Positions 33,716 to 39,243 of a DNA stretch of 64,000 bases are shown here, piece after piece; within the stretch, counting starts at the first letter, position 1; each line of letters begins with the position of its first letter. Source of the stretch: Spirosoma sp. KUDC1026 (lineage in GTDB: Bacteria > Bacteroidota > Bacteroidia > Cytophagales > Spirosomataceae); contig NZ_CP056032.1 of the NCBI RefSeq assembly GCF_013375035.1, positions 3,842,001 through 3,906,000 on the forward strand. The letters are read 5' to 3'. The notes under the pieces were generated by a model. It did no database searches, was not told the origin of the DNA, and was given only the letters and a program-made list of their open reading frames with translations. The position numbers and the translations under genes were made by a program.

Positions 33716-34603
33716 ATGAAACAGTTTGAAAATCAAGTAAGTCGTACCCTGTTATGCCAGTGGCTTAGTGTACCTCGGAGCGTGTTTTACTACCAACCAC
33801 AATCAGGTAGACCTGGAGCACGCCCCAGCCAGGTAACCATGAAACGGGATGGATCGTGGGTAGACAACCAACTGGTCGTGGTCAGTATTCGGCAACTGCT
33901 GGATGTTGAGTTCAATGCCCTTGGCTACGAATACATCACCCACGAGTTGAAAAAAGAATACTTAATCAATAAGAAAAAGGTGTATCGACTCATGCAAGAG
34001 CATAATTTACTTCTGGGCAAAGTGATCCGACCGATGGGCAAGCGGGAATTTGTTAAATTCAGACGAATCGAAGCGACCAAGCCCTTGGAATACCTGTGCT
34101 GGGATATCAAATACGTCTGGGTAGAAGGGGAACGGCGGAATTACTATCTGTTGAGCGTCATTGATGTGTATAGCCGCAAAATTCTGGATTGGCTATTCCA
34201 AGGCAGTATTCGTCAAATCGACTTAATCAATCTTTTTCGACGAATCAACCGGAATCATGAACTGAAGGGCGTCATTTTGCGCAATGATAATGGCAGTCAA
34301 TTCATTGCTCACTCGGTACGTAACTTTTTGAAAAGCTCCGAAATCAAGCAGGAATTCACTCATGTGGCCACCCCTGAAGAGAACTCGTACATTGAAGCTT
34401 TTCACAGCATTCTAGAACATGATGTGATCGAGCGCAATGTATTTGACAGCTATTATGAGGCCAAAGAAATGTTAGGGCGTTATTTTTTCCATTACAACAA
34501 TCACCGTCTTCATCGTTCGATTGGTTTTGTAACACCTCAGCAGAAATGGGAGGAAGCACAGGTAATTTACGACACAACCTTTTCAGAAAATTTGTCCAGC
34601 TAA
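33716..34603 (+). CDS. IS3-family transposase OrfB (DDE integrase core)
   Basis: A 295-residue rve-type integrase domain. The N-terminal part has the IS3 HTH_21 region (FNALGYEYITHELKKEYLIN, KKKVYRLMQEHNLLL). The DDE residues are in YLCWDIKYVWVEG, GVILRNDNGSQFIA and EENSYIEAFHSILEHDVIER, and the C-terminus has the typical FFHYNNHRLHRSIGFVTPQQ. In vivo it is probably made as a fusion with OrfA by frameshifting at 33677-33684. The gene is intact. Confidence 0.93.
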   Translation: MKQFENQVSRTLLCQWLSVPRSVFYYQPQSGRPGARPSQVTMKRDGSWVDNQLVVVSIRQLLDVEFNALGYEYITHELKKEYLINKKKVYRLMQEHNLLLGKVIRPMGKREFVKFRRIEATKPLEYLCWDIKYVWVEGERRNYYLLSVIDVYSRKILDWLFQGSIRQIDLINLFRRINRNHELKGVILRNDNGSQFIAHSVRNFLKSSEIKQEFTHVATPEENSYIEAFHSILEHDVIERNVFDSYYEAKEMLGRYFFHYNNHRLHRSIGFVTPQQKWEEAQVIYDTTFSENLSS

Positions 34604-34961
34604 TAGGGGGCTAAGACATAGCAGCCAACCCCCTATCCTTTGCCTTTTGGCTACAGCCTATTAACCTACGTTGGCTGTTCACGTGTGACGACACCGGGCC
34701 GCCGGGGCGGTTCAACCACATCTTCGCTTTCGCTATCCATAAACTCGTGCTCGACGGGGTTCGACGTTAGGTTCGCCGTTACCGCCTTTTCACCCCGCTT
34801 TACGGATTGATGACCAGTCGCTACCGTAGGGGTGATGCTGTTACCCCTGCACCGGGGAGAGGGACTTTCACCCTCACGGTTATCAAGTTGTCAAGGTTCA
34901 GATTTCTCTTTACCTTGCCATCCATCCCCCGCTTTCGCGGTTTCGGATGAACGAATCGCAC

Positions 34962-35010
34962 ACAGGGGGCACGCCCCGACAATCAGCGTTTGGTTTGCGA
35001 GGTTTCGATT
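34962..35010 (+). repeat. Right half of the composite-repeat unit split by the group II intron
   Basis: ACAGGGGGCACGCCCCGACAATCAGCGTTTGG starting at 34962 continues the left half that ends CCTCCCGGTG at 28863. CCGACAATCAGCGTTT is identical to a segment at about 27440-27455, which shows that the split unit belonged to the same repeat family. A further unit, CTGCGACAG, lies near 35013-35021. Confidence 0.6.
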
Positions 35011-35043
35011 CTGCGACAGAAAAAAATTAATAGTGTACTCAAG

Positions 35044-35970
35044 TTAAGTAAACGCCCGCACAATCACAAACACACTGATGGCTACCAGAACGGCAGTACC
35101 CGCGTTGAGCAAAGCCGTGTCGGACTGTTTCATTTGCCGACTAACTGCCTGCTCCTGAGATTCTTCTGACTGGGACTGATACGTTCCGTCGGTCACGTCC
35201 AGAATCAGTTGGGTACACTCGTCGGAAGCGTCTAACTGCGGAAAATGACCACAATGATCGAACCAGTGAAGCTCCGCATCGGGAAACAAGTCCATTGCCC
35301 GCCCCGACTGATTCGGCAAGCAAACCCGGTCTTGCCGACCCCAGCCAATCACTAATGGATGCCGGATAGACCCGGCCCCTGCCCCTTTTTGAGGCTCGCC
35401 ATGAGCCAGATTGTGGAGGAGTTCGCTGAAAACAGGTGTGGGCGTAAATGTTCGTAACTCCTGCAGTGCAATCGGCGCGGGAATGGTCCAGGGGTGGGCC
35501 GAAAACTGCACGAACAGCAACGACCGGCTAATGGGGTTGCCCGTCAGGGCTGGTAAAACCGGTTGCAGAGCATCGACAAGTTTCGCCGATAGCCGCACGG
35601 AGTGGTAGAAAAACGGCACCTCCCAACCAGCCCAGAAACCGCCCGGATCGAGCGAGACAACGGCTCCCAAAATGCCTCCCCGCCGGGCCAGTTCGAGTAC
35701 TAAACGTGCACCCATTGAACTGCCAACCGCGTCGGTGCCGAGCAGACTATGATCATCTAAAAACTTAGTTACGGCATCGGCAAGGGTGCGGATAGAGGTT
35801 TCGCCCCTCAGCGGGGGTGTAGCCCCGAAACCAGGCAAATCGACCGCAATTACATCGCGGTGGGCAGCCAATTCGTCAATAATCAAGTCCCAAGAGCGGT
35901 GGCTGCTGCCAATGCCATGAATCAGGAGAAGGGGCTTGCCGGAGCCACGCCGGACGTAGTTTATTGCCAT
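35044..35970 (-). CDS. Alpha/beta hydrolase with C-terminal membrane anchor
   Basis: A 308-residue hydrolase. The oxyanion-hole motif (LLLIHGIGSSHRSW), nucleophile elbow VGSSMGARL (S85), acid in GWGRQDRVCLP and base in DHCGHFPQLD form a complete triad. Unlike typical members, it ends with a single hydrophobic segment (ALLNAGTAVLVAISVFVIVR), so it should sit on the inner face of the membrane. It is the only minus-strand gene in the cassette region, and its composition is closer to the host than that of the small AT-rich genes. A perfect 7-1-7 palindrome (35991-36005) lies just upstream and suggests control by a TetR-type repressor. The substrate is unknown. Confidence 0.85.
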   Translation of the reverse strand: MAINYVRRGSGKPLLLIHGIGSSHRSWDLIIDELAAHRDVIAVDLPGFGATPPLRGETSIRTLADAVTKFLDDHSLLGTDAVGSSMGARLVLELARRGGILGAVVSLDPGGFWAGWEVPFFYHSVRLSAKLVDALQPVLPALTGNPISRSLLFVQFSAHPWTIPAPIALQELRTFTPTPVFSELLHNLAHGEPQKGAGAGSIRHPLVIGWGRQDRVCLPNQSGRAMDLFPDAELHWFDHCGHFPQLDASDECTQLILDVTDGTYQSQSEESQEQAVSRQMKQSDTALLNAGTAVLVAISVFVIVRAFT

Positions 35971-35990
35971 AATCGTTGATGTTTATTCAA

Positions 35991-36005
35991 TTGAACACTG
36001 TTCAA
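35991..36005. promoter_or_regulatory. Perfect 7-1-7 palindrome, TetR-operator-like
   Basis: TTGAACA-C-TGTTCAA lies 20 nt upstream of the hydrolase ATG and 49 nt before a divergent start codon. This spacing and symmetry are typical of TetR-family operators placed between a regulator and its divergent target. No TetR gene remains next to it. Confidence 0.5.
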
Positions 36006-36053
36006 GAGGTAATGTTTTCTCATTTTTCAGGCTAAATCATATTACTCAACGAT

Positions 36054-36100
36054 ATGAAAAACGACCCTGACTTCTATCAAAAGGCGGATGCCGTGCGTTG
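36054..36100 (+). pseudogene. Possible truncated start of a divergent gene, cut at a composite repeat
   Basis: The ATG at 36054 begins MKNDPDFYQKAD, plausible as a protein start, but from about 36090 the sequence becomes the conserved lead-in of composite repeat copy B (GCGTTGTAGTCCGCTACGCG). The remaining frame to 36320 is only repeat DNA. With the TetR-like operator upstream, this may be all that is left of a divergent regulator gene. Evidence is weak, as 12 residues cannot be assigned to any family. Confidence 0.3.
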
Positions 36101-36131
36101 TAGTCCGCTACGCGCTTTCAACCTGTCTGGC

Positions 36132-36303
36132 GACAGGTTGCTCGCCCCCGAAGGACGGCGTTCAGCCCAACCAAACGGGTGTGTAAAGGTCGCAGGTACG
36201 TGTGTTCAGTCGGGTTTCGCGCCCACCATCAACACCCGTTGGCGTTGGGTGGAATGTCCAAGCGATGTGCTTTCGGCGGCTCCGGTCGACAAGCCGCCCG
36301 GCT
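36132..36303 (+). repeat. Composite attC-like repeat, copy B
   Basis: GACAGGTTGCTCGCCC (36132-36147; also the right half of the hairpin AACCTGTC-TGGC-GACAGGTT), GCCCAAC (36165-36171), stem AACGGGTG (36174-36181), TGTGTAAAGG, loop, CCATCA, stem CACCCGTT (36233-36240), GTTGGGT (36244-36250), then GGCGGCTCCGGTCGACAAG. GCCCAAC pairs with GTTGGGT at six of seven positions, and extra unpaired bases lie on one strand (CA against GGC), as in attC hairpins. Confidence 0.65.
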
Positions 36304-36420
36304 CGGACAGCGGACTTTAAGGCGTCCATTTCGGGCTCCCGTTGACGCTAGAAACGCCCCGATAGGTAGCCTTTTTGTGGGTGTGCAACGTACCGGGCGA
36401 CAAGGGCACGTCCCGGCAGT
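36288..36420 (+). repeat. 54-56-bp-spaced GACA units before the restriction-modification genes
   Basis: Degenerate units start at GACAAGCCGCCCGG (about 36288), GACGCTAGAAACGCCCCG (about 36344) and GACAAGGGCACGTCCCGG (about 36399), with spacings near 55 nt. The last unit contains the hairpin CCGGG...CCCGG. The remaining 200 nt to the restriction gene are unlike the repeats and hold a promoter at 36601. Confidence 0.5.
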
Positions 36421-36600
36421 TGAGGTTTTTAAGTCGCGCTCGAAAGGGAAAAAGCCCTGGTCAGGCAGATTTAGGCTCATTTGACAACTTTCGCTCGTTG
36501 GTCTGGTTTTGGTCAACACTCGCTCCTTCATAGCAAACCAAGTTTGTGCTTTTTCAAACTTAAGCGCCATCTTAAAGCTCTTCGTGCAGGCAAAGTTTCG

Positions 36601-36608
36601 TAGTTTTG
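36601..36608 (+). promoter_or_regulatory. -7 element (TAGTTTTG) for the restriction-modification operon
   Basis: Perfect TAnnTTTG match ending 24 nt before the ATG at 36633. A TTC is found in place of TTG about 18 nt upstream. Confidence 0.45.
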
Positions 36609-36632
36609 CGACTGTAAACGATAACTATTCAG

Positions 36633-37325
36633 ATGAACGAATTAAAAGAAAAAATACAACGATTAGCCGAAAGCTACTCTGCCAATCTAAAAGAGAAGAT
36701 TGAGGAAAGAACAGAGGAAATGAAGGCGGACGACAACTCACACTACCTAATATACAGGGTATTAGGCATAACTACAGAAGAAGGAAAAAAGATAGATCTT
36801 TACCAAAACACAGGGCGTTTTCTTTATAAATATGCCGGTTCGTTTTTAGAAGAAGCAGCTACTTTATGTTTCAATTATAAATTCCCAGATGGGGTTAAAA
36901 CAAAGGTAAAGAACACTCAAGGGCAACGCCCAGCTACATTTGAAGTAGATTTCTTAAACGACAAAGATGCAATAGAAATCAAGTGGCGAGATGCAACCAC
37001 AGATGGAGACCATATCACGAAGGAACATACTAGAGCTAAAGTTATTAGAGAGCATGGTTATAAGCCAATAAGGGTGATGTTTTATTATCCTCAGAGAGGA
37101 CAAGCTATCAAAATTCAAGAAACGTTGAAAACACTGTATTCAGGCCTTGACGGAGAGTATTACGGAGGGGATGAAGCTTGGAACTATTTACATAAGTACA
37201 CTGGAGTTGATCTTAAAGCCGTATTGACGGAAATTGCCAACGAAAGAGTGCCCATCGTAAGTATGGAATTAAATGAAGGCATTGCTGAAATCAAAAAAAG
37301 TGATAGTGGAAATGGAAGTAAATAA
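36633..37325 (+). CDS. ApaLI-like type II restriction endonuclease
   Basis: A 230-residue endonuclease. The PD-(D/E)XK core is visible as FEVDFLNDKDAIEIKWRDAT (D, then E-x-K), followed by the family-specific DGDHITKEHTRAKVI and YKPIRVMFYYPQRGQAIKIQ. These match the ApaLI family; if specificity is kept, the site would be GTGCAC, but this cannot be deduced from sequence alone. The N-terminal 60 residues are helical and charged. Strongly AT-rich and Lys-rich, unlike host genes. Its last 14 nt overlap the methyltransferase gene. A perfect -7 element lies 24 nt upstream of the ATG. Confidence 0.82.
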   Translation: MNELKEKIQRLAESYSANLKEKIEERTEEMKADDNSHYLIYRVLGITTEEGKKIDLYQNTGRFLYKYAGSFLEEAATLCFNYKFPDGVKTKVKNTQGQRPATFEVDFLNDKDAIEIKWRDATTDGDHITKEHTRAKVIREHGYKPIRVMFYYPQRGQAIKIQETLKTLYSGLDGEYYGGDEAWNYLHKYTGVDLKAVLTEIANERVPIVSMELNEGIAEIKKSDSGNGSK

Positions 37326-38508
37326 AATAATTCAGGGCAATTGCACAGACAAACTCAGAGACATAGAGTCTTGCCAAGTTGATTTAGTATACTTTGATCC
37401 TCCTTTTTTTACTCAAAAAAAACATTCTCTTTCAAATCGAGATAACTCAAAAAAATATGAATTTAATGATATATACCCATCATTAGAGGAATACATAATG
37501 CTGATCGAAAATACATTAGTACAATGTAAAAGAGTTTTAAAAAATACTGGAAGTGTTTTTTTGCATTGTGATAAGACCGCATCTCATTATATTAGGATAG
37601 CATTAGATAAGATCTTTGGACCAGAAAATTTTCAAAGTGAAATTATCTGGTCTTATAAAAGATGGTCCAATTCTAAAAAGGGATTATTAAACTCTCATCA
37701 GGTAATATTCTTTTATTCGAAATCAGAAGACTTTAAATTTAACACTATATATACTGATTATTCGGCAACAACAAATCTCGATCAAATATTACAAGACAGA
37801 GAACGAAACATAAATGGAAAGTCTGTTTATAAGAAAGATATTAATGGTAATGTAATACTTGGGAAAGAAAAAAAAGGCGTCCCATTGTCAGATGTTTGGG
37901 ATATTCCTTACTTAAATCCAAAGGCAAAAGAAAGAACCGGATACCCAACTCAAAAACCTGTTTTACTTTTAAATCAAATTATTAATATAGCGACTGATGA
38001 GGGAGATTTAGTACTAGATCCTTTTTGTGGTAGTGGAACGACTTGCGTCTCTGCTAAATCTTTAAATAGACGCTATTTGGGAATCGATATATCAGCCAGC
38101 GCAGTTGAGTTAGCAAATTCTCGTTTGCAGGAAATGATAATATCGGAATCGAATCTATTAAATAAAGGCTCAAATGAGTATTTAGAAAAAACAGAGGAAG
38201 AGATAGCGATATTGCAGGACATTAATGCTTTTCCTGTTCAAAGAAATTCTGGTATTGATGGTTTTTTAAAGGAACACTTTGGAGGAATGCCTGTTCCTGT
38301 AAAAATACAAAGCAAGTACGAGACGATAGAGGATGCTATCGAAAAGCTAGAAAGGTCTTCTCTCGGAAAAAATTACCAAATGAAAATATTAATACAAACA
38401 AGAGACTCTGAAATAAGCAGACTATTTGCTATTAAGTCAGATGTCAAAATAGTAAAATCCCTTGCATTGAGAGTGAGTGAACTCACCAAAAAGTCAATAA
38501 ATATATAG
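37312..38508 (+). CDS. DNA methyltransferase of the restriction-modification pair (amino-MTase, DPPF type)
   Basis: A 398-residue modification enzyme that protects the host from the adjacent nuclease. The catalytic motif IV (LVYFDPPFF) comes before motif I (LDPFCGSGTT), the order of beta-class N6-adenine or N4-cytosine methyltransferases. Also seen are GSVFLHCDKTASHYIRIALD, DVWDIPYLNPKAKERTGYPT and QKPVLLL. The target-recognition part lies between the two motifs and at the C-terminal 130 residues. The ATG at 37312 gives a 14-bp overlap with the endonuclease gene; an earlier ATG at 37273 would overlap by 53 bp. AT-rich and clearly foreign, like its partner. Confidence 0.9.
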   Translation: MEVNKIIQGNCTDKLRDIESCQVDLVYFDPPFFTQKKHSLSNRDNSKKYEFNDIYPSLEEYIMLIENTLVQCKRVLKNTGSVFLHCDKTASHYIRIALDKIFGPENFQSEIIWSYKRWSNSKKGLLNSHQVIFFYSKSEDFKFNTIYTDYSATTNLDQILQDRERNINGKSVYKKDINGNVILGKEKKGVPLSDVWDIPYLNPKAKERTGYPTQKPVLLLNQIINIATDEGDLVLDPFCGSGTTCVSAKSLNRRYLGIDISASAVELANSRLQEMIISESNLLNKGSNEYLEKTEEEIAILQDINAFPVQRNSGIDGFLKEHFGGMPVPVKIQSKYETIEDAIEKLERSSLGKNYQMKILIQTRDSEISRLFAIKSDVKIVKSLALRVSELTKKSINI

Positions 38509-38760
38509 CGGCACAAATGGTAAACGCCTACGCGCAGTTGTTCGATAAACTTTATTGCTATACGGCTTCGTTACATGGCTTCTGGCCTGCCTGAAAAAGC
38601 CTGAGTTCAGCACAATCGAGGGGCACAATTGTCGAAAATAGGTAAATGGTTTGGTCTAAATGGAATGCTGGCCTATCATCAGACCGGGATCAGGTCAAAA
38701 CGCACCTTCAAGGAGCAATGCAACAAAGCCTTACTATACTATCCGTGTGGGCAGGTTACC
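38509..38760. other. Gap between methyltransferase and repeat copy C
   Basis: No gene is recognised. A short open frame beginning with TTG at 38629 (SKIGKWFGLNGMLAYHQTG ... FKEQCNKALLYYP) runs into the repeat and has no convincing start, so it may be a fragment. No terminator hairpin was found after the methyltransferase stop. Confidence 0.3.
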
Positions 38761-38763
38761 AGC

Positions 38764-38912
38764 GACAGGCAGCGGGCCGCAGAGCCAGCTTTGACAGCCC
38801 AACATCCCATGTGTGTAAAGGCGCCTACGTCGCCATCACCACATGGAGGTGTTAGGCGCGGGTCCATGAATTCGCTTCCATTTCCAGCTTCCGGCTGACA
38901 GGTTGCAGGTCG
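38764..38912 (+). repeat. Composite attC-like repeat, copy C (best-formed copy)
   Basis: GACAGGCAGCGGGCCG (38764-38779), CAGAGCCAG, GCCCAAC (38797-38803), stem CCATGTG (38807-38813), TGTGTAAAGG, GTCGCCATCA, stem CACATGG (38840-38846), GTTAGGC (38851-38857), TTCCATTTCCAGCTT (38876-38890, identical to copy A), GACAGGTTGCAGGTCG (38897-38912). The two strands fold as GCCCAACATC-CCATGTG against GCCTAACACCTCCATGTG, with one base extra on one side. This is the layout of an attC site: R''=RYYYAAC, R'=GTTRRRY and extrahelical bases. Confidence 0.7.
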
Positions 38913-39193
38913 CTTAGGCCTTTGCTCATTGGGCAACTCACTCTTAAAAGATAAACACCTTTATAAGGTGAGTTTTGGCTTCGCCTTTTATTAAAAACGA
39001 TACTGGGCTTGTATTAAAACACTACACACCTATTTGCCTAATGCACCTTGACCGGTTTTGTAGCGGCTACTATCCTAGGCAAACAGCGTAAAATCCGGAT
39101 CTGACTTCGAGAGAACAATTAAATTAAATCTGAAATACACCGTCTAGTCTCCCCATTCTAGCCTTGACCATCCCTGCTTTCCCAATAACCGAT
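38913..39193. other. Gap between the repeat array and the aldehyde oxidoreductase operon
   Basis: No gene is seen. A short AT-rich palindrome-like segment (AACACCTTTATAAGGTGAG, near 38954-38972) marks the right edge of the repeat region. The rest has no recognisable feature until the terminator hairpin at 39194. Confidence 0.4.
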
Positions 39194-39243
39194 AAACAAA
39201 GATGCCCGTACAATAGCGAGTCATTGTACGAGCATCTTTGTTT
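39194..39243 (-). terminator. Strong hairpin terminator of the paoABC-type operon
   Basis: AAACAAAGATGCCCGTACAAT (39194-39214) pairs with ATTGTACGAGCATCTTTGTTT (39223-39243), 21 bp with one mismatch and an 8-nt loop. It begins right at the stop codon of the molybdopterin subunit gene on the minus strand. Confidence 0.85.

Larger units (their letters stand above)
33332..34618 (+). mobile_element. IS3-family insertion sequence inside the 5' part of the group II intron
   Basis: The ends are imperfect inverted repeats of about 30 bp: TGTCTTAACCCCCTG...CTGGACAAA at the left (33332 onward) against the complement of the right end, TGTCTTAGCCCCCTA...CTGGACAAA (ending 34618). It encodes orfA and orfB. 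No matching 3- to 5-bp target duplication is visible at these limits, and the intron looks 150-200 nt short at this place, so a deletion next to the element is likely. Confidence 0.8.
28864..34961 (-). mobile_element. Group II intron (minus strand), inserted in a composite repeat and itself disrupted
   Basis: Read on the minus strand the intron starts GTGCG (34961-34957), has the domain I segment GGTGAAAGTCCCTC, encodes a reverse transcriptase/maturase (33267-28958), then domain V (28938-28905) and a domain VI hairpin, and ends TTTAAT at 28864. Joining the outside bases gives CTCCCGGTG + ACAGGGGGCACGCC, restoring the GACAGGNNGCNSGYC motif of the local repeat, which supports both boundaries. 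A GCAGGGG in domain I (complement at 34844-34850) can pair as EBS1 with CCCCUGU just before the 5' splice site. An IS21-like and an IS3-like element lie inside. Without them about 2.2 kb remains, so part of the 5' domains may be missing. Confidence 0.85.

Noticed and set aside
36054..36320. Complete 88-aa gene after the TetR-like operator
   Set aside because: After about 12 codons the frame is made of composite-repeat DNA that also occurs elsewhere; only a truncated start is plausible.
38629..38898. Gene of 89 aa upstream of repeat copy C
   Set aside because: It starts with TTG, its second half is repeat DNA, and the first half matches no family that I recognise.
27181..38960. Integron integrase or other cassette recombinase inside the array
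   Set aside because: All recombinase-like genes here are accounted for as IS21, IS3 and group II intron proteins; no tyrosine or serine recombinase is seen.
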